Source: an uncultured Planctomycetota bacterium | GTDB taxonomy: Bacteria; Planctomycetota; Phycisphaerae; Sedimentisphaerales; UBA12454 | Length of the DNA: 64,000 nt | Assembly (NCBI GenBank): GCA_903847315.1 | Contig: CAINDG010000050.1 | Span: forward strand, 48,872-112,871 | Reading direction: 5' to 3' | Shown: one piece after another, positions 53,609-62,511 of the stretch | How positions within the stretch are numbered: the first letter of the stretch is position 1 | How the letters are laid out: each line of letters starts with the position of its first letter | The notes under the pieces: model-generated | Seen by the model: the letters and a program-made list of their open reading frames with translations, nothing else | Databases searched by the model: none | Told to the model about the DNA's origin: nothing | Made by a program: the position numbers and the translations under genes

Positions 53609-54607
53609 ATGCCGCACAAGTTCAGGTTTATTGCCATTCGACTGCTTGTTGTAGGAACTTGTATAGCTTTGTTCTCGGGTTGTCAGCAGGCACAGAAAAA
53701 AGACGAATCGGTCAGTCTTTATGTTGATGCGATGACGCTCAGCGAATCGAACGCGCCTGACCAGGCGATAACCAAGCTCCAGCAGGCGGTAGAAAAGAAT
53801 CCTGATTTTGCACTCGCCTATTCCCTTATGGGAAATATTTATCTTGAACAAAACAAATTCCCCGAAAGCGCTCAGGCTTACCAAAAAGCCACAGAGCTTA
53901 ATCCCTGGTCGTTCGACGATTTTTGCAGTCTCGGCAGGGCGTATCGTATGATGGACGATTTCACTTCCGCCGCGAAAGCTTATGCAAAGGCCTGTCAGCT
54001 CGACCCGCAGAATACTTCCGCCCTGTGCGGCGCAGCGGACGCTTATTACAAAGTCGGGGATTATCAGTCAGCGTTTGAATTTGGCAAATCGGCAAAAGAC
54101 CTTGACCCGACCGACAGCGAAATCGATAAACTTATGGGCGACATATATACCGCCCGAAAAGACAACGAAATGGCCATTGAGTCGTACAAAAATGCGATTC
54201 AGACCAAGCCGGACGACCCAAATACTATGTTCGCCCTTGGAGCGGCTTATCTGCAGGCCGGCAAACTCGACGAAGCGAAAAAACTATTCGAATCCGTCGT
54301 TGTCAAACAGCCCGGCAACGATTTAGCTTGGCGGCATCTTGGCTATATATATCTTAAGTTGCGTGAAGTTGACCTCGCCGTCCAAAAATACCAAAAAGCC
54401 GTCGAGGTAAGCCCCACGGATTGGCGTGCGCACAAAGGTCTTGGCGTCGCTTATATGATGAAGTACAAGGTTGCAAAAAGCTTCGATAATTCTGCTGATG
54501 CCAATGATTATAAAAAACAGGCTCTTGCTCACTGGAGCAAATCTCTCGATTTGAATCCAGCACAGGATAAGCTCCTGAAGTTATACAGGAAATATTCTGC
54601 GGATTGA
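53609..54607 (+). CDS. TPR-repeat lipoprotein
   Basis: A signal peptide ends in a lipobox (LFSGC) near residues 20-24, followed by about seven TPR units (for example NPDFALAYSLMGNIYLEQNKFPESAQAYQKATELNP and TDWRAHKGLGVAYMMK). It is probably anchored to a membrane and scaffolds protein complexes. The ATG at 53609 is preferred over 53594 because AAAGGA is seven bases upstream and the signal peptide starts there. The lipoprotein signal peptidase gene follows after 10 bp. Confidence 0.85.
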   Translation: MPHKFRFIAIRLLVVGTCIALFSGCQQAQKKDESVSLYVDAMTLSESNAPDQAITKLQQAVEKNPDFALAYSLMGNIYLEQNKFPESAQAYQKATELNPWSFDDFCSLGRAYRMMDDFTSAAKAYAKACQLDPQNTSALCGAADAYYKVGDYQSAFEFGKSAKDLDPTDSEIDKLMGDIYTARKDNEMAIESYKNAIQTKPDDPNTMFALGAAYLQAGKLDEAKKLFESVVVKQPGNDLAWRHLGYIYLKLREVDLAVQKYQKAVEVSPTDWRAHKGLGVAYMMKYKVAKSFDNSADANDYKKQALAHWSKSLDLNPAQDKLLKLYRKYSAD

Positions 54608-54617
54608 TGGTGTAAAT

Positions 54618-55184
54618 TTGGCCGAAATTTCTGACAAATGCGTCTGTTCCTGTACAGGGGGTCTTTTAACCAAAGAATTAACTGTCGCCGCGGCGCATCT
54701 TTTATTCTGGCCGTTTTTTTTGATTGGCTTTGCCGCCGACTTATGGACTAAGTCCGCCGTCTTCAATTGGCTCGGTTCCCATGCTCCTCAGCGGTACGGC
54801 ATTATAGATGGTTTCTTTCAATTTGTGCTTGTCGAAAATTTGGGTGCCGCCTGGGGTATGGCTGCCGGCAAAACTATGTCGCTGGTCGTTATTTCCATAG
54901 TAGCGATAATTATCGTATTTTCTATTTTTCTCTTCGGCCAAAAACTGCAGATGGTTGTTGTCCTGGCGCTCGGCCTGTTCGCGGCAGGCATCTGCGGCAA
55001 TTTATACGACAGACTTTTCAACGACGGCAGGGTACGCGATTTTTTGGATTTCTATTATAAAGACTGGCATTTTCCGGCGTTTAATCTCGCCGATTCTATG
55101 CTTACCGTTGCGGTGTGTATTTTGATTATGGTTACTCTTTTCTGCCGCAAAAAAGAAAACCAAATGGAGAATAGCAATGAGTAA
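54618..55184 (+). CDS. lspA: Lipoprotein signal peptidase (prolipoprotein signal peptidase II)
   Basis: Removes signal peptides from lipoproteins in the inner membrane. Four membrane helices. The two catalytic Asp lie in NLYDRLFNDGRVRDFLDFY and FNLADSMLT, both conserved; the GAAWGM loop is also typical. The start is TTG with only a weak ribosome site, and the N-terminus of about 25 residues before the first helix contains three Cys and is longer than usual. It overlaps the RRM gene by eight bases. Confidence 0.93.
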   Translation: MAEISDKCVCSCTGGLLTKELTVAAAHLLFWPFFLIGFAADLWTKSAVFNWLGSHAPQRYGIIDGFFQFVLVENLGAAWGMAAGKTMSLVVISIVAIIIVFSIFLFGQKLQMVVVLALGLFAAGICGNLYDRLFNDGRVRDFLDFYYKDWHFPAFNLADSMLTVAVCILIMVTLFCRKKENQMENSNE

Positions 55185-55428
55185 AAAACTATATGTCGGC
55201 AATATAAGTCCTGACGCAGACCAGGCAAGCCTGGAAACATTGTTTTCAGTATTCGGAAAGGTCGAAAAAGCATATATTGTCATTGACCGCCAGACAGGCA
55301 AAAGCAAGGGGTTCGGTTTCGTCGAGATGAGCAATGACGCTGAGGCTCAAGCCGCGATAACCGCGTTGAATGGAAAAGATTGCGGCGGTTACACGGTCAA
55401 GGTCAATGAGGCCAAAGGCAAAGGTTAG
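55177..55428 (+). CDS. RRM-domain RNA-binding protein (cold-shock-like Rbp)
   Basis: A single RRM of 83 residues. RNP2 (LYVGNI) and RNP1 (KGFGFVEM) are intact with the aromatic residues that stack on RNA. Such small RRM proteins occur in cyanobacteria and planctomycetes and bind single-stranded RNA, often under cold stress. The gene overlaps lspA, and its last codons overlap the convergent DUF151 gene by four bases. Confidence 0.95.
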   Translation: MSKKLYVGNISPDADQASLETLFSVFGKVEKAYIVIDRQTGKSKGFGFVEMSNDAEAQAAITALNGKDCGGYTVKVNEAKGKG

Positions 55429-55814
55429 GGATTTTCAAATACCTGTTCCGCTGCATAAAGCGGCACCATCGAAGCAGCGGCTATAGCAATCGCATCGCTT
55501 GGCCGCGAATCGACTTCTACCTTTTTCTCGTTAATGCTCAGATGTATTGTTGCGTAATAGGTATGGTTTTTCAGGTCGCTTATAACTACTTTTTCAATTT
55601 TCGCGCCTAACGCGTCGATTACATTGCCCAGCAAATCATGAGTTAAAGGTCTTATTGTTGTTTTGCCTTTTAGCCTTCTGTCGATTGCCATTATTTCGAC
55701 AATGCCGATGACGATTGGCAGCGTGCGCCCGCCGTTTTTTTCTTTTAAGACGATTACCTGCTGGTCGCTGCCCTCGTCTATTATTATCCGTGATAATTCA
55801 ACCTCTATATCCAT
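55425..55814 (-). CDS. Bifunctional nuclease family (DUF151) protein
   Basis: A 129-residue protein of the BFN domain. The landmarks are LPIVIGIVEIMAI near residue 35, RPLTHDLLGNVIDALGAKIEKVVI near 60 and DSRPSDAIAIAAASMVPLYAAEQV near the end. Plant members are nucleases; bacterial ones are largely untested. It follows valS after seven bases and is probably co-transcribed. Confidence 0.92.
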   Translation of the reverse strand: MDIEVELSRIIIDEGSDQQVIVLKEKNGGRTLPIVIGIVEIMAIDRRLKGKTTIRPLTHDLLGNVIDALGAKIEKVVISDLKNHTYYATIHLSINEKKVEVDSRPSDAIAIAAASMVPLYAAEQVFENP

Positions 55815-55821
55815 AGGAGTT

Positions 55822-58530
55822 TTATTTCAATTCCGCCAAATTCTTCTCTATTGCCGCAAGCCGCTCTTTCAACTCATCAAGTCTCGCTTTCGTCTGCTCT
55901 ACGACTTCCGGTTTTGCCCTCGATATAAAATTCTCGTTGCCGAGTTTCGCCTCGTTGGATTTCACACCCGCCAGTATTTCTTCTTTCTGTTTTTCCAATC
56001 TCTTTCTTTCCGCCTCCGCGTCAATCAAACCCTCGACGAAAACCTGAACCTGTTCTACCACGGCCGTGGCCGCATTTTCCGGCTTTATCTGGTTTGGCGA
56101 AGCAGTAAATTTATCAAGCCCGGCTCTGTCGCAGATTAAATCCGCGTTATCGTTAAGAATTTTCGATTGTTTCGCCGGCGCGTTTGCCGACCCCGTTAGT
56201 TTCCTGCTCGGCGGCACGGTATATTTATTCCTGATTTCACGTATCCCGCGAACAACTTCCTGAACCATCGATATCTGGCTCTCAAACTCCGGCTCGAAGA
56301 ATTTATCTGAAATCTTCGGCCAGTCTGCGATAATCAGAGCATCCGATTTGCCGATTTCTATCAGGCCTTTCAGTCCTCTTTGCGGCGCGATTTCGTTTAG
56401 TTTCTGGAATATCCCTTCCGTTATAAACGGCACAAACGGATGCAGAAGCCGAAGCGTGCAATCCAGCACAAACGCCAGCACATTTTGCGGAATTTGTTTT
56501 TGTTCCGGGTCTCTCATTCTCGCTTTTATCCATTCGAGATACCAGTCGCACAAATCGTTCCAGAAGAACCGGTATATTTCCATCAACGGCTCGCTCACTC
56601 CGAAATTATCGAGCATTTCCGTTGTTTCTCTTACGGTCTCTGACAATCTCGACAGAATCCATTTGTCCGTGATTGTCATTTTTTTTGCATCGAACGCGTC
56701 AAAGTTTACGCCTTCAAGGTTCATCATCGCGAATCTCGATGCGTTCCACAGTTTATTACAGAAGTTTCTGCCGATATCGAATTTCTCGCTTATATTTCTG
56801 CCTTTGTCGTCTTTTACCACCGGCAGTTTCAAATCCTGGCTTTCCGTCGTCATCTGGCAAAGGCTGAACCTCATCGCGTCGGCGCCGTAAGTATCGATAA
56901 TATCAATCGGGTCGATTCCGTTTCCTTTGCTCTTGCTCATTCGCTCGCCGTTGCCGTCGAGAATCGTCGGATGAATAAAAACATCGCTAAACGGCACTTC
57001 ACCCATATTTTCCAGCCCCATCATAACCATTCTCGAAACCCACAAGGTTATGATATCCCTTGCCGTCACCAGCGTATTTGTCGGATAGTAGAATTTCAAT
57101 TCCTCCGTTTGCTCCGGCCAGCCCAGCGTACTGTGCGGCCAAAGTGCCGATGAAAACCATGTATCGAGAACGTCAGCGTCCTGCTGCAAATCTTTCGATT
57201 TACATTTTTCGCATTGTGTTGGGTCTTCGATACCTGTATTGTTATGCCCGCAGTTTTGGCAGTACCATATCGGAATCCGATGTCCCCACCAAAGCTGCCT
57301 GCTTATGCACCAGTCGCGGATGCCGTACAGCCAGTCGAGATACGTCCGCGCAAATCTTTCCGGATGAAACTTTATCTTGCCGCTCTCGACCGCCTTTATC
57401 GCTTCTTTAGCCAAAGGCCCGACCTTCACAAACCACTGGTCGGATAGATAAGGCTCGATTATATCGCCGCTGCGGTCGGAATGTCCTACCTCATGCTCGT
57501 GCGGCTCGACCTTTTCAAGCAGACCCTGCGATTGCAAATCCTCGACAATCGCTTTTCTGGCTTTATATCTGTCCAGTCCCGCGTATTTCCCACCGTTTTC
57601 GTTAATTTTGCCGTCAGACGTTAATATATTTATCATTTCGAGTTTATTCCGCAGCCCGATTTCGTAGTCGTTCGGGTCGTGAGCGGGCGTTACCTTTAAA
57701 AAGCCCGTCCCTTCGCCGAGTTTTACATAATCGTCCGAGATAATCGGTATCTGTCTGCCGGTCAGCGGCAGATGTACCATTTTGCCGACAAATTTCTTTG
57801 CCCGTTTGTCTTTTGGATTTATCGCCACCGCCGTATCGCCGAGCATCGTCTCAGGCCGAGTCGTCGCGACCGTTACAAATTCTCCGCTCTCGACAAGCGG
57901 ATAATGTATATACCAGAAATTGCCCTGCACTGTTTTATGAACGACCTCATCGTCCGAGACAGCCGTTTGCAGGGTCGAATCCCAGTTGACAAGTCTTTTG
58001 CCGCGATAAATCAAACCTTTCTTAAAGAGATTTACGAATGTATGCCGAACCGCCTTTGCGCACATTTCGTCCAGTGTAAATCTTGTTCGTTCCCAGTCGC
58101 AGCTTGCCCCGATTCGTTTTAATTGTTCGAGAATCCTGTTGCCGTACTGCTTTTTCCAGTCCCAAATCATTTCGACTAATTTTTCGCGCCCGATGTCGTG
58201 TCTTGTTTTTCCAGTTTCTGCCTTGAGATTTTTTTCTACGACAGATTGTGTTGCGATACCTGCGTGGTCAGTCCCCGGCAGCCAGAGCGTATTAAATCCC
58301 TGCATACGTTTGAAACGAACGAGAACGTCCTGGATGGTATTGTCAATCGCGTGACCGAGATGCAGTGCGCCGGTAACGTTCGGCGGGGGGATTACGATTG
58401 TGTATGGATGGCCTTTCCTTCCGCCTTTAGCTGGAGGTTCAGTATGAAAGTAATTGCCTTTGAGCCAGATTTCATCCGCAAGGCGTTCTATTTGACTTGG
58501 CTCATATACCTTTGATAATTCTTCTGTCAT
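55822..58530 (-). CDS. valS: Valyl-tRNA synthetase
   Basis: Class I enzyme charging tRNA-Val. HIGH-type motif PNVTGALHLGHA near residue 50, the CP1 editing domain (TTRPETMLGDTAVAI), and the KMSKS motif in ERMSKSKGNGIDPIDII near 515 are all present. The C-terminal coiled-coil arm (VEGLIDAEAERKRLEKQKEEILAG) is intact. The 902-residue length is normal. A leader sequence shared with the gene at 60537 lies upstream. Confidence 0.97.
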   Translation of the reverse strand: MTEELSKVYEPSQIERLADEIWLKGNYFHTEPPAKGGRKGHPYTIVIPPPNVTGALHLGHAIDNTIQDVLVRFKRMQGFNTLWLPGTDHAGIATQSVVEKNLKAETGKTRHDIGREKLVEMIWDWKKQYGNRILEQLKRIGASCDWERTRFTLDEMCAKAVRHTFVNLFKKGLIYRGKRLVNWDSTLQTAVSDDEVVHKTVQGNFWYIHYPLVESGEFVTVATTRPETMLGDTAVAINPKDKRAKKFVGKMVHLPLTGRQIPIISDDYVKLGEGTGFLKVTPAHDPNDYEIGLRNKLEMINILTSDGKINENGGKYAGLDRYKARKAIVEDLQSQGLLEKVEPHEHEVGHSDRSGDIIEPYLSDQWFVKVGPLAKEAIKAVESGKIKFHPERFARTYLDWLYGIRDWCISRQLWWGHRIPIWYCQNCGHNNTGIEDPTQCEKCKSKDLQQDADVLDTWFSSALWPHSTLGWPEQTEELKFYYPTNTLVTARDIITLWVSRMVMMGLENMGEVPFSDVFIHPTILDGNGERMSKSKGNGIDPIDIIDTYGADAMRFSLCQMTTESQDLKLPVVKDDKGRNISEKFDIGRNFCNKLWNASRFAMMNLEGVNFDAFDAKKMTITDKWILSRLSETVRETTEMLDNFGVSEPLMEIYRFFWNDLCDWYLEWIKARMRDPEQKQIPQNVLAFVLDCTLRLLHPFVPFITEGIFQKLNEIAPQRGLKGLIEIGKSDALIIADWPKISDKFFEPEFESQISMVQEVVRGIREIRNKYTVPPSRKLTGSANAPAKQSKILNDNADLICDRAGLDKFTASPNQIKPENAATAVVEQVQVFVEGLIDAEAERKRLEKQKEEILAGVKSNEAKLGNENFISRAKPEVVEQTKARLDELKERLAAIEKNLAELK

Positions 58531-58550
58531 AACTATTGTCCAATTATAAA

Positions 58551-58622
58551 GTTAAACTGTGTGGCGTAAAGATTTAAAACAGAAATTCTAACAAAAAAGG
58601 ATTGTTTAAGCTAATGATTTTT
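58551..58622 (-). repeat. Promoter/leader sequence copy A (upstream of valS)
   Basis: On the minus strand a TTAGC box, 18-bp gap, TAGAAT, then TTAAATCTTT and a CACAGTTTAA stretch. The same order occurs at 60582-60656, with high identity by eye. It is probably a duplicated promoter and leader. Confidence 0.5.
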
Positions 58623-58632
58623 TGGTTTTGGT

Positions 58633-60537
58633 TTAACCACCGCCAACCATAAAACGCACTGCTTTACGGAAACTAACGTCTGGTGGGCCTTGAGTTGTGA
58701 TTATTTCGCCCACTGCAGGCAGGTTGAAGGGTTCGTATGAGAACGTTTTCCAGTTGAACTGCAGCCAGCAAAATCTTTTATCCTCAAGCGGAACATCGAA
58801 AGTAAAAGCCACTTCTTTTGGCAGATTGTTGTTGTCCAGAGCCAAAATCTCTGCTGTCATACCTTCAAGAACGAATCTGCGGCTTTTTTCAAACATTTCG
58901 CTGCTGACAAAGAGTCTGTCGAAAATAGCAAACAAGTGAGAGAAATGTAACGGGCTGCTTTGATTAGAGGTAAAAATATTGGTCTCTTTACTTGTGATGA
59001 TGAGCGTTTTATCATCAATTCTTTTGATTTCGAGAGCCGTATAGGCAAACGCCAGCGCGTGTATGGATTGCGGGACAGCTCGGCCGTAGTAAGCCGCATT
59101 AAACGGCATTGCACTGACAGAGAGTTGGCAGGGAGCATTAACGATAACAACATCAGAGTCGCTCGACAGCGAAACTTTGTTGAGACCTGCGATATTAGCC
59201 ATCTTGCCGAGCGCTGCAGGAGCGATTTTCGGCGTGGTATATCTCGAAATAGCGGCCAGAGGGATGTGAGCGACAAGAAGAATGATACATAGAATCCAGG
59301 CGGGATATTTATAGAGCCCCGATGCCGGCAGCCGGCTTTGGTTCTTTATCAAGTCGCCTGCAAAAACGGCGATTAACCCAAAGGCTCCTATCGCTACAAA
59401 CCCGAAATTCTTGCCTATCGGTGCTGCGACGATAGGAATAGCGGCAAATACCATTACCGCAAACCAGAACCGGGCGAGAGTGTTTTTCCAAATGACAGGC
59501 AGCAGCAGAACCATAGCCGCTGCGGCAAAGATAATGTAGAAAATAAAAATGTTTCTAAACCATTGGGCATTGAACGCCATCATAAGATCCGGCGGCAGCG
59601 AAGAAAGCTGGCCGGCGATAATAGCAGTAAGGTACGCGGGCAGATGATACATAAATTTCAGCGGCTCGCGGCCGGGGTCAAGATAGGCTTCGCCGAATCC
59701 GGAAATGCCATAGCCCAGCGACTGGTAAACAATTCTCCAGATAATAATTATCAAGATTGCAGGCAGCAGACTCAAAAACCGTTTTGACAATGACGCCTTA
59801 TCTAATACAAAGGCGTAGGCAAGGATAAAAGCAAATGTCGAAACTCCCGCTTCGTTTGAGAGGAGTGAAAGTGAAAAAAAGATTACGGATAATATCGCGG
59901 CAAACGCTGATTTCGTCGATCGCCATTTATAGTACATATAGAAACTCAGCAGACCCAGACAAAGTGCAATTATAAATCCTCTGTTGGCAACGAACATTAC
60001 GGGAAAATAGGTATTACTGTCCAGAACAAACATCAGCGCCGCCAATGCCGCAATACCGGTTGGCCCGATTATTTTGCGGTAAATAACTGCCGCCAGGAAT
60101 ACGATTGCCGCAAACCATGCGATATTATGCGCGTGCATAAGAATTGGCGAATCAGGAAACAGGCGATAATCAAGCCAGTGTGTAAAGGCGGTAAACGAGC
60201 GCCAAAGGGAGCACTTGGTCTCGTCAGAAAGCCACCAGGGAAAAATCCCGTAATTTTTGCCTTTCTTCCATAGTTCTCTGTCACGCGAGAAACCAAATGT
60301 TTCAAACAGTACGGTTGATAGTTTTCCTGTATTGTTCGGGACAGCGCCGGTTCGATAAAGTCCCTTCGGTATCTCGGAAGGCTTAAGCTGAACATTCCTC
60401 TGAATAAGGTCGTCCATTACAAGGCCTGTTTTCAATGCGGGCAGCATCACAACTATGGCTGCGGCCCCAAATACCCAGGGCAGGTATTTGGATTTGACGA
60501 ACCTTTTTACAATCGTTGCAACAGAATACAGTATCAC
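58633..60537 (-). CDS. Polytopic membrane protein, glycosyltransferase-like, unknown
   Basis: A 634-residue protein with about 11 membrane segments in residues 20-450 and a soluble C-terminal domain. The first external loop holds LVMDDLIQRNVQL (an acidic pair similar in place to that of GT-C enzymes), and SLWRSFTAFTHWLDYRLFPDSPILMHAHNIAWF follows. The overall plan suggests a GT-C membrane glycosyltransferase, but the motif is weak and I cannot name a family. It is preceded by a leader copy shared with valS. Confidence 0.65.
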   Translation of the reverse strand: MILYSVATIVKRFVKSKYLPWVFGAAAIVVMLPALKTGLVMDDLIQRNVQLKPSEIPKGLYRTGAVPNNTGKLSTVLFETFGFSRDRELWKKGKNYGIFPWWLSDETKCSLWRSFTAFTHWLDYRLFPDSPILMHAHNIAWFAAIVFLAAVIYRKIIGPTGIAALAALMFVLDSNTYFPVMFVANRGFIIALCLGLLSFYMYYKWRSTKSAFAAILSVIFFSLSLLSNEAGVSTFAFILAYAFVLDKASLSKRFLSLLPAILIIIIWRIVYQSLGYGISGFGEAYLDPGREPLKFMYHLPAYLTAIIAGQLSSLPPDLMMAFNAQWFRNIFIFYIIFAAAAMVLLLPVIWKNTLARFWFAVMVFAAIPIVAAPIGKNFGFVAIGAFGLIAVFAGDLIKNQSRLPASGLYKYPAWILCIILLVAHIPLAAISRYTTPKIAPAALGKMANIAGLNKVSLSSDSDVVIVNAPCQLSVSAMPFNAAYYGRAVPQSIHALAFAYTALEIKRIDDKTLIITSKETNIFTSNQSSPLHFSHLFAIFDRLFVSSEMFEKSRRFVLEGMTAEILALDNNNLPKEVAFTFDVPLEDKRFCWLQFNWKTFSYEPFNLPAVGEIITTQGPPDVSFRKAVRFMVGGG

Positions 60538-60581
60538 TTGACACGTCCCTATTAAATTCCTGATTGTACGGTTAATCTTAA

Positions 60582-60656
60582 CCTGTGCAGCACAAAGATT
60601 TAACGAAATGATTCTAACAACCCCCAGCCTGTTTTGCTAATATATTTTTGGTTAGC
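60582..60656 (-). repeat. Promoter/leader sequence copy B (upstream of the 60537 membrane gene)
   Basis: Matches copy A upstream of valS in the same orientation: TTAGCA, 18 bp, TAGAAT, TTAAATCTTTGTGC and a TGCACAGGTTAA stretch. The segment also includes CCCCCAGCC..GGGG arms that could form a hairpin. Confidence 0.5.
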
Positions 60657-60674
60657 CTGGGGAAATGAACTCTA

Positions 60675-60712
60675 TAAAAAAACCCCGCCATCTTGGGCGG
60701 GGTTAAAAAAGG
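60675..60712 (-). terminator. Rho-independent terminator after the sigma/anti-sigma-like pair
   Basis: Read on the minus strand: AACCCCGCC, loop CAAGAT, GGCGGGGTT, then TTTTTATA. A 9-bp GC-rich stem with a T-tract, 50 bp after the stop at 60763. An A-run on the other side makes it potentially bidirectional. A second 9-bp hairpin (AATCCCGAT-TC-ATCGGGATT) lies at 60726-60745. Confidence 0.8.
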
Positions 60713-60762
60713 TTAATAAATCTATAATCCCGATTCATCGGGATTCTACAGCCTTATTTTTA

Positions 60763-61827
60763 TTACGGCACTAAGAAGACATCTTTTTCATTGCCTGCCG
60801 TTTCAGTGCCGCGATATGTGTTAAGATTTTTCAAGGTAAAGATATCGTCGTTTTCATTAACAACTCTCTGCGATGAGAATTTTACAGAGCCGTCGCTGAA
60901 CATAATATTTTGTCCTTTGCTGCGATGGCTGCTGCTGTTAACTCTCATCAGTTTTTCGCTTAATGTAACAGGGTCGAATTCATTTTTCGATACACAGCCG
61001 GGATTTCTAACGCAGGCTTCAAAAATCGGATTTACATCCGACATCAGTGCCGTCGTACTTTTCGGATAAAAGGCCTTATTGGGTTCGCTGATGAGTTTAA
61101 AGCTATAAGTTATGTGCTGCCTGGTTGGGAAATCAGCGAGGTTTACGATTTGGGCACGGTCGAGTTTTATGGGTTTTCCTCCGTTGCCGCCGGGGCATAC
61201 GAAAACCTCCGGGCCGAGATAATTCTGTTTTACGAGTACCCAGAGGTGTCTTGTATTGGACTGATTTTCAGATTGAGTTGAGCCTATCTTCCACCACGGG
61301 TTTCCTGCCTTAGTGGCGACGGCCGGCAAAGAGCCGTTATGTTCGCTGGAATATTGAGTCATACCCTGACTAATTTTCGCGAGATTCGCTTGACAGGCGG
61401 TCTGCCATGCCTGTGCCCGCATTTGTCTTGTTACAGGAATGAATATGCTGGCGATAATAAATACACCGGCTGCTATTGCCGCTGATTCAGCGAAGTTTCG
61501 CCAGAAGCTCGGCCGTTTTGTCACGATTTTTTCACTTTCAGCCTGCAGTAATTTTTCGAGCCGTTCTGCACTGGATAATGATGCATCGGACTGATGCAGA
61601 TAGAGTTTTTGAAGTGTTTTTTCAACGAGATGGTCGGGACAGACTGCGTGTGCTTCGTGGTCGAGATGTTCGAGAGGCGAAAGAGAATGATTAAGTTTGT
61701 TATAGAATTCTATCGCGCCTTTGTGTGATTCCAGAAGCTCTTTTGCAGTTTCACTTTCCTGCTGGTCTGCACATTCGAAATAATAATCAAGGAGTATGTC
61801 TCGTTGTTCCCTATTGAGTGTATCCAT
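60763..61827 (-). CDS. Membrane protein partner of the ECF sigma factor, with prepilin-type H..DG C-terminus
   Basis: 354 residues. The N-terminal 110 residues are polar and helical, in the place of an anti-sigma domain. There is one membrane helix near residues 110-130 (SAAIAAGVFIIASIFI), and a periplasmic part begins AQAWQTACQANLAKISQGMTQYSSEHNG, as in planctomycete type II pseudopilin-like (DUF1559-like) proteins. Near the end SSHRSKGQNIMFSDGSVKF has the H..G.N..F.DG pattern of that family. Its ATG overlaps the sigma factor stop (TAATG). An anti-sigma role is inferred from pairing only. Confidence 0.72.
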   Translation of the reverse strand: MDTLNREQRDILLDYYFECADQQESETAKELLESHKGAIEFYNKLNHSLSPLEHLDHEAHAVCPDHLVEKTLQKLYLHQSDASLSSAERLEKLLQAESEKIVTKRPSFWRNFAESAAIAAGVFIIASIFIPVTRQMRAQAWQTACQANLAKISQGMTQYSSEHNGSLPAVATKAGNPWWKIGSTQSENQSNTRHLWVLVKQNYLGPEVFVCPGGNGGKPIKLDRAQIVNLADFPTRQHITYSFKLISEPNKAFYPKSTTALMSDVNPIFEACVRNPGCVSKNEFDPVTLSEKLMRVNSSSHRSKGQNIMFSDGSVKFSSQRVVNENDDIFTLKNLNTYRGTETAGNEKDVFLVP

Positions 61828-62453
61828 TACAAATTTCCGTCACTGCTCATCGATTTCCATTTTTTAGTAAAAAATACTATGGCTGTATGAAGCCGGCTCT
61901 TCACCGTCCCTATTGGTATACTCAACATGTCAGCCATTTGTTTGTAAGAAAATTGTTCAAAATAGGCTAAAAGGAGAATTTCGCGAAGATTCCCCGGCAT
62001 ATCCGCTATGATTTGTCTGACTTTTTCAGCCCGTTCCGACTTTTCAGCTTCGTCATAAGGCGTTATTTCATAAGCCTTTAGGGAGTTTAGAACATCGTCA
62101 ACATTGAGGTCTGTAGGTTCAGCCATAGTACCGATAGAGACGGTGTCCTGTCTTTGCTGTTTTCTCAGGGTATCTCTCGCCTTATTTGCGGCTATTGTGA
62201 ACAGCCATGGCCGAATAGGCTTGTCTTTTTCAAACGTTTTTCGGCTCCGATAAAGTTGTAAAAAAGTCTCCTGGAAGGCCTCTTCCACAAGCTGCTGCTG
62301 ATTTAGAAATCTCCTTAAAAACGCATAAAGCGGGTCTTTATATCGAGTTACGATTTCCTCAAAGGCGTTTTTGTCGCCTGCAACGTAACGATGCAGCAAG
62401 TCCTGCTCGTCAGTACTATTTTTAGGATGATTGTAATTTGAGCCGTTTTTCAT
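61827..62453 (-). CDS. ECF-type RNA polymerase sigma factor
   Basis: 208 residues. Sigma2 region: YAFLRRFLNQQQLVEEAFQETFLQLYRSRKTF and RPWLFTIAANKARDTLRKQQRQ. Sigma4 region: REILLLAYFEQFSYKQMADMLSIPIGTVKSRLHTAIVFFTKKW, with the helix-turn-helix. It is probably silent until released by the membrane protein encoded next in the operon. The target promoters are unknown. Confidence 0.93.
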   Translation of the reverse strand: MKNGSNYNHPKNSTDEQDLLHRYVAGDKNAFEEIVTRYKDPLYAFLRRFLNQQQLVEEAFQETFLQLYRSRKTFEKDKPIRPWLFTIAANKARDTLRKQQRQDTVSIGTMAEPTDLNVDDVLNSLKAYEITPYDEAEKSERAEKVRQIIADMPGNLREILLLAYFEQFSYKQMADMLSIPIGTVKSRLHTAIVFFTKKWKSMSSDGNL

Positions 62454-62511
62454 TTTTCGGGGGTATTATAGAGGCAAAAACCTAAAATTAAAAGTCAAAA
62501 AACATCCCTAA

